Both the position numbers and the translations under genes were made by a program. A stretch of 64,000 bases of DNA from JACCTU01 sp963737405 (GTDB lineage: Bacteria; Actinomycetota; Thermoleophilia; Gaiellales; Gaiellaceae): contig CAVTSL010000012.1 in the NCBI GenBank assembly GCA_963737405.1, positions 186,001 through 250,000 of the forward strand, read 5' to 3'. Numbering within the stretch: position 1 is the first letter of the stretch; each line of letters starts with the position of its first letter. This document shows positions 34,456 to 43,140 of this stretch, piece by piece. A model generated the notes under the pieces. It searched no databases and was not told the origin of the DNA. It saw nothing but the letters and a program-made list of their open reading frames with translations.

Positions 34456-35679
34456 TTGCGTCGAGTCGTCACCGTCCTCCTCCTGCTCGCCGCCCTCGTC
34501 GCGCCCGCAACGGCGCGCGCGGACGACGGGCAGGTGGAGCGGGCGCGGACGGAGGTCGTGCGCGCGCGTGAGCTCGTCGACCAGTCGCTCGCGGCGGCGA
34601 AGGCGGGCGACCGGGAACGCGCCTACGACCTCGCGCGGGAGGCGTACCTCGACCACTTCGAGTACGCGGAGATCCCGCTCCGCCTGCGCGACCCGAACCT
34701 CGTGCTCGACCTCGAGTTCGCGTTCGCGAAGCTGCGGAACGGGATTCGCGACGGCGCGCCGATGTCGGAGCTCGACTCCGTTGCCCAGGAGCTCCGCGTC
34801 GGTCTTCGGAAGGTCGACCTCACGCTCGCCGACCCCGGGTTCGCGGCGCCGATCCTCGCCTTCTTCTTCTCGTTCACCATCCTCTTCCGCGAGGGCCTCG
34901 AGGCCGTGCTGCTGCTCGCGATCCTGCTCGGGTCCCTCGAGGCCGGGCGCGCGCGGGGATTCCGGCGACCGCTCGGGCTCGGCGTGCTGGCGGCGGTGGC
35001 GGCGTCGGCGTTGACGTGGGTGCTCGCGACGGTCGTGATCGACATCGCGCCGCTGCAGCGCGAGCTGCTCGAGGGGGTGACTGCGGTCGTCGCGGTCGTG
35101 GTGCTCTTCCTCGTGACGTTCTGGCTCGTGGCGCGGCTCGAGCAACGGCGACGCATGGAGTTCATGCGGGCGCGAACTGCGGGCGCGATCGCCGCGGGAA
35201 GCGCGCTCGGGTTCGCCGTTCTCGGCTTCACGGCGGTCTTCCGCGAGGGCTTCGAGACCGTGCTCTTCTACCAGGCGCTGATCCTGTTCGCGCAGGGGCT
35301 GCTCGAGTGGGTTGCGCTCGGTGCGCTCACGGCCGCGGTCGCGCTCGTCGTCGTCGGCTGGGCTGTGCTCAAGCTCGGCAAGCGACTGCCCGTGAAGCAG
35401 CTGCTGCTCGCGGGCGCGTCGACGCTCCTCCTGCTCTCGGTCGCGTTCGCCGGGAACGCGGTGCGCTCGCTGCAGGAGGGCGACTGGATCTCGGTGACGC
35501 CGATCGACGGCGGCTGGGCACGGCTGCCGGTCTTCCTCGCGGAGCTGACGGGCATCCACCCGACGCGCGAGGGGATCTTCGTGCAGCTCGTGCTGCTCGG
35601 GATCTACCTCGTGGGCGCGGCGTACATGTTTGCGTGGCTGCCGCTGCGGCGACGGGCACTGGAGGCGGCAAGCGCGTGA
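34456..35679 (+). CDS. FTR1 family iron permease with N-terminal soluble domain
   Basis: 407 residues from TTG 34456, three bases after the lipoprotein stop. Signal peptide to about Ala22; extracytoplasmic helical domain 23-125 like the preceding lipoprotein; then about seven membrane helices. The two iron-transport motifs are REGLE at 145-149 and the variant REGFE at 263-267. FTR1/EfeU permeases move ferric iron after oxidation of Fe2+ by a partner such as a ferroxidase, EfeB or EfeO. No such partner gene is visible nearby. It overlaps the next gene by GTGA. Confidence 0.92.
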   Translation: MRRVVTVLLLLAALVAPATARADDGQVERARTEVVRARELVDQSLAAAKAGDRERAYDLAREAYLDHFEYAEIPLRLRDPNLVLDLEFAFAKLRNGIRDGAPMSELDSVAQELRVGLRKVDLTLADPGFAAPILAFFFSFTILFREGLEAVLLLAILLGSLEAGRARGFRRPLGLGVLAAVAASALTWVLATVVIDIAPLQRELLEGVTAVVAVVVLFLVTFWLVARLEQRRRMEFMRARTAGAIAAGSALGFAVLGFTAVFREGFETVLFYQALILFAQGLLEWVALGALTAAVALVVVGWAVLKLGKRLPVKQLLLAGASTLLLLSVAFAGNAVRSLQEGDWISVTPIDGGWARLPVFLAELTGIHPTREGIFVQLVLLGIYLVGAAYMFAWLPLRRRALEAASA

Positions 35680-37763
35680 ACGGCGGCCTGCGCATCGGGA
35701 TCGACGTCGGCGGGACGTTCACGAAGGCGGTTGCCGTCGACGCCGCGACGCTGGAGCTTCGCGCGAGCGCTGCGCTGCCGACGACGCATGAGGCGACGGA
35801 AGGAGTCGCCGAGGGCATCGCGCACGTCCTCGACGTCCTGCTCCTTCAGCTCGGCGACGAGCGGCGGCGTGTCGAGTTCGTCGCGTTCTCGACGACGCAG
35901 GCGATGAACGCGCTGCTCGAGGGCGACGTCGCGCGTGTTGGTGTCGTCGGGCTCGCGGGCGCGGCCGAGCTCCGGCTCGCGCGCAAGCGCACGAGGGTCG
36001 GCTCGATCGGCCTCGCCGCCGGACGCGCGCTCGAGACCGAGCACGAAGCGCTCGAGGCGACACGCCTGAACGGCGACCTCGACGCGGCGCTCGAGCGGCT
36101 TGCGTGCGCCGGATGCACCGCGATCGCGGTCAGCGGAGCGTTCGCCGTGGACGATCCGTCGCTCGAGGAGACGGTCGCCGAGCGCGCGCGGGCACGGGGC
36201 CTTCCGGTCTGCGCCGGCCACGAGCTGAGCGGGACGTACGGGCTCGAGACGCGGACCGTCAGCGCGGCGATCAACGCGAGCATCCTCCCCGTCGTCGAGC
36301 GGACGGCGGCGCACGTCGAGGACGCGCTCGCGCGCGCCGACCTGCGCGTGCCGCTGCTCGTCCTGCGCGGAGACGGCGGGGCGATGAGCGTCTCCGAGTT
36401 CCGCCGCCGGCCGTCCCTGACCGTGGGCTCGGGCCCCGCCGCCGGCGTGGCGGCAGCGCTCCACCAGCTCGCGGTGCGCGACGCGATCGTGATCGAGTGC
36501 GGCGGGACGAGCTCGAACGTCTCGGTCGTCAAGGGCGGCCGACCCGTGCTGCGGACGCTCCGCGTCATGGGGCGCCCGACGTGCATCCGCGCGATCGACA
36601 GCTGGGTCGTCGGCGCTGCGGGCGGCAGCCTCGCGCGGATGCAGGGACGGAAGATCGCGGAGGTCGGCCCGCGGAGCGCGCACGTCGCCGGCCTGCCCTA
36701 CGCGTGCTTCGCCGATCCCGACCAGCTGCGCGACGCCGAGCTCGAGCTCGTGGCGCCGCGCGCGGGCGATCCCGAGCGGTACGCGACGGTCCGGACGCCG
36801 AACGGCCGCTTCGCGCTGACGACGACCTGCGCGGCCAACGCGCTCGGTCTCGTCGCCGACGGCGCGTACGCGAAGGGATCGCAGGAGGCCGCGCTGCTCG
36901 CGTTCGCGCCGCTCGCGGCGCGGATGCGAACGACGAGCGAGGACGCCGCGCGCCGCGTGCTCGAGGACGCGGCGCAGAAGATCGCGCATGCCGTTCGGGA
37001 CGCCGCGCGCCAGCACGAGCTCGGCGAGGACGTGCCGCTCGTCGCGCTCGGCGGCGCCGGCGAGGCGCTCGTCGGGGAGGTCGCGCGGCTGCTCCGGCGG
37101 CGGGTCCTCCACCCGCGGCATCCGGAGGTGCTCTCGTCGATCGGCGCCGCGCTCTCGCTCGTGCGGGCGGAGCGGACGCGGAGCGCCGTCGATTCCGCGG
37201 GCGCCGACGAGCTCGCGATGGAGGCCGAGCGCGCGTGCGTGTCTGCCGGCGCGGCACCGGCGACCGTCGCGGTGGAGACGTCATACGACGCGAAGCACCG
37301 GCTGCTCCGCGCCGTCGCGACGGGGGCCGTCGCGCTCGAGACCGGCGCGGCGACCCGCACGCCGGTGCCGATCGCGGAACGTCACGCCGCGGCGGCCGAC
37401 GCGCTCGGCGTGTCGGAGGAGACCGTCACCCTGCTCGCCGCGAACGACTTCTACCGCGTCTATTCGGAGAACGGGTCCGGGCGCGTCGCCGTGGTCGACG
37501 AGCTCGGCGTCGTCCCGATCGCCGAGAACGCGCGCCGGATCTTCGCCGGCAGCGGCTCCGAGTTCGTCGAGCGCCTGAGCGCCGAGCTGCGCGAGGGATC
37601 GCTCAACCTCGGCGTGGCGACGATGCTCCCGCGAGTGCTGCTCGTCTGCGGCTCGCGCATCCTCGATCTCTCGGACGCACGGCGCGCCGAGGAGATCGTC
37701 GCCGCCGCGGAGCGGGTCGTCGCCGAGCACGACGCGAACGCGGTCGCAGTCCTCCTCCGCTGA
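35676..37763 (+). CDS. hydantoinase/5-oxoprolinase family protein (HyuA-like)
   Basis: 695 residues from GTG 35676, overlapping the FTR1 stop. The ASKHA-type nucleotide site is visible: LRIGIDVGGTFTKAVAVD at the N-terminus, LRGDGGAMSV and GSGPAAGVAAAL in the middle, and VIECGGTSSNVSVVKGG. This matches the HyuA/oxoprolinase A subunit, an ATP-dependent amidohydrolase of cyclic amides. No HyuB partner follows. Its place inside an iron-transport operon is unexpected, and the tight overlaps on both sides argue for a shared job. Substrate unknown. Confidence 0.85.
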   Translation: MNGGLRIGIDVGGTFTKAVAVDAATLELRASAALPTTHEATEGVAEGIAHVLDVLLLQLGDERRRVEFVAFSTTQAMNALLEGDVARVGVVGLAGAAELRLARKRTRVGSIGLAAGRALETEHEALEATRLNGDLDAALERLACAGCTAIAVSGAFAVDDPSLEETVAERARARGLPVCAGHELSGTYGLETRTVSAAINASILPVVERTAAHVEDALARADLRVPLLVLRGDGGAMSVSEFRRRPSLTVGSGPAAGVAAALHQLAVRDAIVIECGGTSSNVSVVKGGRPVLRTLRVMGRPTCIRAIDSWVVGAAGGSLARMQGRKIAEVGPRSAHVAGLPYACFADPDQLRDAELELVAPRAGDPERYATVRTPNGRFALTTTCAANALGLVADGAYAKGSQEAALLAFAPLAARMRTTSEDAARRVLEDAAQKIAHAVRDAARQHELGEDVPLVALGGAGEALVGEVARLLRRRVLHPRHPEVLSSIGAALSLVRAERTRSAVDSAGADELAMEAERACVSAGAAPATVAVETSYDAKHRLLRAVATGAVALETGAATRTPVPIAERHAAAADALGVSEETVTLLAANDFYRVYSENGSGRVAVVDELGVVPIAENARRIFAGSGSEFVERLSAELREGSLNLGVATMLPRVLLVCGSRILDLSDARRAEEIVAAAERVVAEHDANAVAVLLR

Positions 37764-38233
37764 TGTCCCTCTACCGCGTCGCCTCGCGGCGCAGCCGGCT
37801 GCTCGGCCTGCTCGTGCCCGTTGCGGCGCTCGCGGTCGGGTTGCTCGTCGGCGTCCTCGTCGGACGGGCGACGGCGCCGGAGCCGTCGCTCTCGGAGGCG
37901 CTGGCCAAGCCGGCCGCCGACGTCGACGACGCGCGCAACGCGCTCGAGGTGCTGACGGTCGAATACCCGCAGGCCGTCGCGAACGGCGAGGTTCGTGCGG
38001 CGACGGAGTACGAGGGGGCAAAGGCGGACATTCAGCGTGCGCAGGACAGGCTCGCTGCGGCGGACGACCTGGAGGCGCTCGATCCCGGCGGCTACCGGCG
38101 GGCGGTGGCCCTGCTCTCCGAGGTCGCCGCGCTCGTCCAGCGGAAGGCGGCGCCCGAGGCCGTCGCGGCGCGCGTGCGGGCGGCCGACGAGGCGTTGGCC
38201 GGGCTCCCGGGAGTCGGTTCCGCCAGCGGTTAG
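37763..38233 (+). CDS. membrane-anchored FTR1-associated domain protein
   Basis: 156 residues; the ATG shares one base with the HyuA-like stop (TGATG). N-terminal membrane helix at about 13-34, then an extracytoplasmic helical domain containing LEVLTVEYPQAVANGEV and ATEYEGAKADIQRAQDRL (61-98). This xxYPxAVxxGxV...EYxxA pattern resembles, from memory, another soluble segment found in the N-terminal region of long FTR1 permeases. I infer an accessory part of the iron system supplied as a separate protein. Ends 9 bases before the DtxR-type gene. Confidence 0.65.
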   Translation: MSLYRVASRRSRLLGLLVPVAALAVGLLVGVLVGRATAPEPSLSEALAKPAADVDDARNALEVLTVEYPQAVANGEVRAATEYEGAKADIQRAQDRLAAADDLEALDPGGYRRAVALLSEVAALVQRKAAPEAVAARVRAADEALAGLPGVGSASG

Positions 38234-38242
38234 AGTGGGCTG

Positions 38243-38917
38243 ATGGCGCAGCAAGGCCACTCGGTCGACGAGTACCTCGAGACGATCTACTTCCTCGCGT
38301 TCCCGATCGGCGAGTACCGGCCGATGGCGGACGGGCTGCCCACCGTCGCGGTGCGCGTGGCCGAGATGCTCGGCGTGTCGCGCGCGTCCGCCGGCGAGAT
38401 GCTCAAGCGGCTCGAGGCGGAGGGGCTGATCGAGCGCGGCGAGCACAAGGAGGCGCTCCTCACGAAGACGGGGCGCGCGCGGGCCGAGAAGGTCGTCCGC
38501 AAGCACCGCCTGATCGAGCGCATGCTCACCGACTTCATGGGCTACACCGCGGCCGAGGCGCACGTGCACGCAGACGAGCTCGGCGACACGTTCTCCGACG
38601 ACATGGTCGACCGGATCGCGGAACGGCTCGGGCAGCCGGAGCGCTGCCCGCACGGCTGGCCGGTCGATCCCGAGTTCGAGCAGCGCGAGAACGACGAGCT
38701 CGCACCGCTCGCGGCGCTCGAGCCGGGCACGAAGGCGATGATCGTCCGCCTGGCCGAGCACGACGGCGACCTGCTGCACTGGTTCTACGACACCGGGCTC
38801 GAGCCGGGCCGGATGGTCGAGATGCGCTCGCGCGAGCCGTACGCCGTCCGCCTGAACGGCGCCGAGGTGGGCCTGACGGACAAGGCCGCCGAAGGCCTGT
38901 TCGTCCGCCCGACCTAG
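38243..38917 (+). CDS. DtxR/MntR-family metal-dependent regulator
   Basis: 224 residues. Winged helix N-terminus (VAVRVAEMLGVSRASAGEML), dimerisation domain, and a C-terminal FeoA/SH3-like domain (about 152-224, LEPGTKAMIVRL ... VGLTDKAAEGL). Metal ligand positions are unlike IdeR: its Met10 position is Glu10, with Glu13 as in MntR (Asp8/Glu11). His88 is kept. The Cys-x-x-Glu-His region is replaced by HADELGDTF, so acidic residues Asp111 and Asp115 may serve. It is the last gene of the iron operon and a likely reader of the three upstream palindromes. Confidence 0.92.
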   Translation: MAQQGHSVDEYLETIYFLAFPIGEYRPMADGLPTVAVRVAEMLGVSRASAGEMLKRLEAEGLIERGEHKEALLTKTGRARAEKVVRKHRLIERMLTDFMGYTAAEAHVHADELGDTFSDDMVDRIAERLGQPERCPHGWPVDPEFEQRENDELAPLAALEPGTKAMIVRLAEHDGDLLHWFYDTGLEPGRMVEMRSREPYAVRLNGAEVGLTDKAAEGLFVRPT

Positions 38918-38924
38918 TCACCGG

Positions 38925-39548
38925 TTACGGCGTGACGTCGACGAAGCGGATCGTGACGTCCGTGAACCCGAGCGCCTCGAGCAGCCCGCCGAGCATCCGC
39001 CGCGTGTTCAGCTCCGCCCGCGCGCGGAGGCTCGGACTCTCCTCCGCGGCGGCGCGGAGCTTCTCCTCGCCGGCGCGGTAGAGGTCGCGCTCGCTCGTCG
39101 GGTTGTCCTGGAAGATCGAGGCGACGCGGTCGACCAGGCCACGGTCGCGGTCGTAGACGTAGCTCTGCTCCGGATCGATCCGCGCGGAGAAGATCTCTGC
39201 GTGCGGCAGCTCGAGCACGACGGTGCGCCGCCCGTTCGAGACGTCGACCGCGTCCTCGTCGAGGTTCCTGAAGTCCACCCCCGCGTCGACGTTTCCGACG
39301 GCGACGAACAGCACGCGCTCGCCGCGGACGACCGCCGGCACGAACCTCGTGTCCTTCTCGAGGTCGACGATCACCTCGTAGTGGCCCGATGCCGCCTGGA
39401 ACCGCCGGAGGTTCTCGATCGACTTGAGCACCACCGGGCTGCTCCGGTCGACCGTCTCCGTCCGGAACGGGTTGCCGAAATGCGGGAAGCAGCCGCCGAG
39501 CCCGCCGAACGCGATCCACAGGACGAGGACGAGGACCGCCGCGGCCAT
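38925..39548 (-). CDS. membrane-anchored DUF4230-like protein
   Basis: 207 residues from ATG 39546-39548 (the frame stays open upstream through a Pro-rich stretch without a good start). One membrane helix at about 2-20. The soluble part has VVLKSIENLRRFQAASGHYEV early, a run of short strands, and EQSYVYDRDRGLVDRV. This resembles DUF4230 proteins of unknown function. It lies 59 bases after metK and converges with the DtxR gene across 7 bases. Confidence 0.6.
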   Translation of the reverse strand: MAAAVLVLVLWIAFGGLGGCFPHFGNPFRTETVDRSSPVVLKSIENLRRFQAASGHYEVIVDLEKDTRFVPAVVRGERVLFVAVGNVDAGVDFRNLDEDAVDVSNGRRTVVLELPHAEIFSARIDPEQSYVYDRDRGLVDRVASIFQDNPTSERDLYRAGEEKLRAAAEESPSLRARAELNTRRMLGGLLEALGFTDVTIRFVDVTP

Positions 39549-39607
39549 GACCAGCCGCGGCAGATCGATGCCGGGCCGCGGGGCGTTCGGGGTGGGCGGC
39601 GGCTCGC

Positions 39608-40888
39608 TCAGGCCTGCTCGGCGACGCCGACCGGCTCCGCCACGTGCGGCGGGTCGCCGTCGAGCCCGGCGGCTTCGCGCAGCGTTGCGGCCTTGTCGAC
39701 GCGCTCCCACGAGAAGTCGTGGTCGTCGCGACCGAAGTGCCCGTACGCCGCAGTCTTCGCGTAGATCGGACGCCGCAGGTCGAGATCGCGCAGGATCGCG
39801 GCCGGGCGCAGGTCGAAGTGCTCGCGGACGAGCTCCTCGATCGTCGCCACCGGCACGTTCGCGCTGTCGAACGTGTCGACGTTGATCGAAACGGGGCGCG
39901 CGACGCCGATCGCGTACGCCACATTGACCTCGCAGCGGTCCGCGAGCCCGGCCGCGACGACGTTCTTCGCCACGTAGCGCGCCGCATACGCCGCCGAGCG
40001 GTCGACCTTCGTCGGATCCTTGCCGGAGAACGCCCCGCCGCCGTGCCGCGCTGCGCCGCCGTACGTGTCGACGATGATCTTGCGCCCGGTGAGCCCGGTG
40101 TCGCCCATCGGGCCGCCGATCACGAACTTCCCGGTCGGGTTCACGTAGACGAAGTCCCGGTCGTCGTGCAGCCGACGCTCGTCGTAGAGGCGCGGGTCGA
40201 GGATCGGGTGCAGGACGTGCTCGATCACGTCTTCCTTGATCGTCTGCGAGTCCACACCGTCGGCGTGCTGCGTCGAAACGAGGACGCGCACGATCTCGAC
40301 CGGCGTCTGGCGCCCGTGCTCGTCGACCTCGTACCGGACGGTGACCTGCGCCTTGCCGTCGGGCCGCAGGTACGAGAGCTGCCCGGCCTTGCGCACGCCG
40401 GCGAGCCGGCGCGCGATCTTGTGCGCGAGCATGATCGGCATCGGCATCAGCTCCGGCGTCTCGCTCGTCGCGTAGCCGAACATCATCCCCTGGTCGCCGG
40501 CGCCGACCCGGTCGAGCGGGTCGTCGTCGCCGGGGTCGTGCTGGACCTCGTACGCCGTGTCGACGCCGAGCGCGATGTCGGGCGACTGCTCGTCGATCGC
40601 GACGACCACCCCGCAGGTGTTCGAGTCGAAGCCCCACTCGGAGTGCGAGTACCCGATCTCCGCGATCCGGGCGCGCACGAGCCGCGGGATGTCGACGTAC
40701 GTCTCCGTCGTGATCTCGCCCGCGACGACGACGAGGCCGGTCGTGATCAGCGTCTCGCAGGCGACGCGCCCGTTGGGGTCGTCGCGCAGCACCGCGTCGA
40801 GCACGGTGTCGGACACCTGGTCGGCGATCTTGTCCGGGTGGCCTTCGGTGACCGACTCGGACGTGAACAGGAACTCGCGGGCCGCCAT
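39608..40888 (-). CDS. metK: S-adenosylmethionine synthetase
   Basis: 426 residues. FTSESVTEGHPDKIADQVSD, GAGDQGMMFGYAT and GGGAFSGKDPTKVDRSAAY are the MetK ATP, K+ and Mg2+ site motifs. It makes SAM from methionine and ATP. The C-terminus is about 25 residues longer than usual (ERVDKAATLREAAG...). I see no SAM riboswitch in the 18 bases between it and the upstream lipoprotein gene. Confidence 0.97.
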   Translation of the reverse strand: MAAREFLFTSESVTEGHPDKIADQVSDTVLDAVLRDDPNGRVACETLITTGLVVVAGEITTETYVDIPRLVRARIAEIGYSHSEWGFDSNTCGVVVAIDEQSPDIALGVDTAYEVQHDPGDDDPLDRVGAGDQGMMFGYATSETPELMPMPIMLAHKIARRLAGVRKAGQLSYLRPDGKAQVTVRYEVDEHGRQTPVEIVRVLVSTQHADGVDSQTIKEDVIEHVLHPILDPRLYDERRLHDDRDFVYVNPTGKFVIGGPMGDTGLTGRKIIVDTYGGAARHGGGAFSGKDPTKVDRSAAYAARYVAKNVVAAGLADRCEVNVAYAIGVARPVSINVDTFDSANVPVATIEELVREHFDLRPAAILRDLDLRRPIYAKTAAYGHFGRDDHDFSWERVDKAATLREAAGLDGDPPHVAEPVGVAEQA

Positions 40889-40906
40889 ACGGACGGCACA
40901 GCCTAC

Positions 40907-42187
40907 CTACTCGACGTGGACGAAAATCGTGTTCGTCGAGGTCGAGCCCTCGGGCTCGCCCCAGGCCACGACCGAGCGGATCGGCCTGAGATTCTCGATC
41001 AGTTCCTTCGGAACGTCCGCGCCGGCGAGCCCCGCGAGGCTGAGCAGCGGCAGGGCGTCTGCGACGTTCACGAAGAGGAATCCCGTCGTCCTGTCGGGCA
41101 TTCCCGCGACCTTCGCGGCCTCCTGGAAATCGGCGCTGCCGCCGAGGTGGTCGCCGCCCGCCTGCAACGCGGCCTCCGGGCTGGACGCGGACGTCGCCAC
41201 GAGCTTCCCGTCGACGATGCCGACCTTGACGTCGAGCGGGACCTTCGCCAGCAGCTCGCGAAGCGCTGTCCCGGCCGCGCCGGGGTCCTCGACCTCGGCG
41301 ACGAGCGTGACCTGGGGCACGCCGAGCCCGGGACGGACCCAGAGCGCCCCCTCGCCGCGCACCTGTGCGAGAAGCTCCTTGACAGGCCCGCCGAGGACGC
41401 CCGGGAGGTCGCCGAGCGCGGCGGTGTTGGCGCGGAGCGACGAACCGTCGAAGGAGAGGAACGCGAGCGCGTCGGCGGGCGCCAGGTCGACGAGCTTGGA
41501 CTCGTACGCCGCACCGGCACTGCCCTGCGCGACGCTCGTCACGATCGTCGCGGCAGTCCCGTCGTCGCGAGCCTCGAGCGCGCCCGCGAACCACGCGAAC
41601 TTCAGCTTCGGCGCGTCCGCGGGCAGTGCGTCGCCGCGGGCCCAGCCGAACCCGAGCCGCTCCGCCGGAAGCTTCGCGAGCGCGGTGCTGAACGCGTCGT
41701 CGTCCGCGAGCGAACCACCGGAGGCTGCGAGCGCGTCGATCGCGCTCTGACGCTCGGCGGCCGCGCTCCAGCCGTCGACGTTGCCGAAGACGACCGGCTT
41801 GCCGTCCGCAACCTTGCGCACGAGCGCCTGGAACTTCGCCTGGTCGTCCGCCTGGGTGAGGACGACAACGTCGGCCGGCGTCTTGCCGAGCCAGAGCAGC
41901 ACCAGCTGGTCGCCGAGCGCCGGATCGACGTCTCGCTCCCACTCGAGCTGGTGATCGCGGAGCTGCTCGTTCAGCTTCTCGACGAGCTGCGGCCGCTTCG
42001 GGAACCGGTCGAGGAGCGCCTGCGCCTGCTTCCACTGATCCGAGTCGAGACTCGTGTCGAGCTCGACGTACGCCTTCGTGTCGGCCGGTGCGAGGCCGGC
42101 CGCGACCGCGGACGCGGCGGTCGTGTCGTTGCCGCCGCAGCCGGCGAGCAGGAGCGCGCCCAGCACCGCGGCGAGCGCGAGCCTCAC
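40907..42187 (-). CDS. DUF3352 family lipoprotein
   Basis: 426 residues from GTG 42185-42187, which overlaps the gpsA stop (GTGA). Lipoprotein signal LALAAVLGALLLAGCGG, lipobox LLAGC. The mature part begins with APADTKAYVELDTSLDSDQW and has two similar halves with alternating LV..D..DALAFLSF and LFVNVADALPLL segments, the layout of DUF3352 proteins. Extracytoplasmic, function unknown. Confidence 0.78.
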   Translation of the reverse strand: MRLALAAVLGALLLAGCGGNDTTAASAVAAGLAPADTKAYVELDTSLDSDQWKQAQALLDRFPKRPQLVEKLNEQLRDHQLEWERDVDPALGDQLVLLWLGKTPADVVVLTQADDQAKFQALVRKVADGKPVVFGNVDGWSAAAERQSAIDALAASGGSLADDDAFSTALAKLPAERLGFGWARGDALPADAPKLKFAWFAGALEARDDGTAATIVTSVAQGSAGAAYESKLVDLAPADALAFLSFDGSSLRANTAALGDLPGVLGGPVKELLAQVRGEGALWVRPGLGVPQVTLVAEVEDPGAAGTALRELLAKVPLDVKVGIVDGKLVATSASSPEAALQAGGDHLGGSADFQEAAKVAGMPDRTTGFLFVNVADALPLLSLAGLAGADVPKELIENLRPIRSVVAWGEPEGSTSTNTIFVHVE

Positions 42188-43140
42188 TCCTCGGTGGGCC
42201 TCCGGCCCATGAGCGATCCGAGAAGCTCCGCGAGGGGCATGCCGTCGAGCACGGTACATACGCCCTCCGTTATCGGCAGCTCGATGCCGAGTCTGTGAGA
42301 GAGATCCCTCAAGACGGGGGCCGTGGTGAGCCCTTCGACCGTCTGGCCGATCTCGGCGACGGCCTCTTCCGGCGTCATCCCGCGCGCGATCAACTCCCCG
42401 GCGCGGCGGTTGCGGCCGCTCGGGTGCCAGCACGTGACGATCAGGTCGCCCATCCCGGCGAGCCCGGCGAAGGTGTCGGGCTGGCCGCCCGCAGCCTCGC
42501 CGAGGCGCGCCATCTCGGCGAGCCCGCGGGTGATGAGCGCGGCCTTCGCGTTGTCGCCGAGGCCGAGCCCGTCGACCCCGCCCGCCGAGAGCGCGATCAC
42601 GTTCTTGGCCGCGGCGCAGAGCTCCACGCCGACGAGGTCCGGGTTCACGTAGACGCGGAACGCGAGCGAGTTGATCTCGCGCTGGAGCCGCTCCGCGAGC
42701 TCGACGTCCTCCGACGAGATGACGGCGGCCGTCGGAAGCCCGGCAGCGATCTCCTCTGCCATGTTCGGCCCGGAGAGAACGGCGACCGGCCGGTCGCGCA
42801 CGAGCGTCGAGAGCCGCTCGCCGGTCTCCGGGTCGAGCCCCTTCGTCAGGCTGAGGATCGGCGCGGTTCCCGGCAGGGAACGGACCGTCTCGCCGAACGC
42901 CTTCGACGGCACCGCGACGACGACGACCTCGGCGTCGTCGTACGGCGCGTCGTCGATGGTCGTCGCGTCGATGTCCGACAGATCCGTCTCGCGCTGGTAC
43001 TTCGGGTTGCGGCCGGTCTCGCGGATCGCGCGCGCCTGCTCCGGATCGCGCGCGGCGAGCGTCACGTCGTGTCCCATGTCGGCGAGCAGGCGCGCGAACG
43101 CCGTGCCCCACGACCCGGCTCCGACGACGACGATCCTCAC
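42184..43140 (-). CDS. gpsA: NAD(P)H-dependent glycerol-3-phosphate dehydrogenase
   Basis: 318 residues. Rossmann motif VVGAGSWGTAFARLLA, LTKGLDPETGERLS, VLSGPNMAEEIAAG, AAAKNVIALSAG and GDLIVTCWHPSGRNRRAG. It reduces DHAP to sn-glycerol-3-phosphate for phospholipid synthesis, fitting the neighbouring plsC. It overlaps der by 4 bases and the DUF3352 gene by 4. Confidence 0.96.
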   Translation of the reverse strand: MRIVVVGAGSWGTAFARLLADMGHDVTLAARDPEQARAIRETGRNPKYQRETDLSDIDATTIDDAPYDDAEVVVVAVPSKAFGETVRSLPGTAPILSLTKGLDPETGERLSTLVRDRPVAVLSGPNMAEEIAAGLPTAAVISSEDVELAERLQREINSLAFRVYVNPDLVGVELCAAAKNVIALSAGGVDGLGLGDNAKAALITRGLAEMARLGEAAGGQPDTFAGLAGMGDLIVTCWHPSGRNRRAGELIARGMTPEEAVAEIGQTVEGLTTAPVLRDLSHRLGIELPITEGVCTVLDGMPLAELLGSLMGRRPTEE

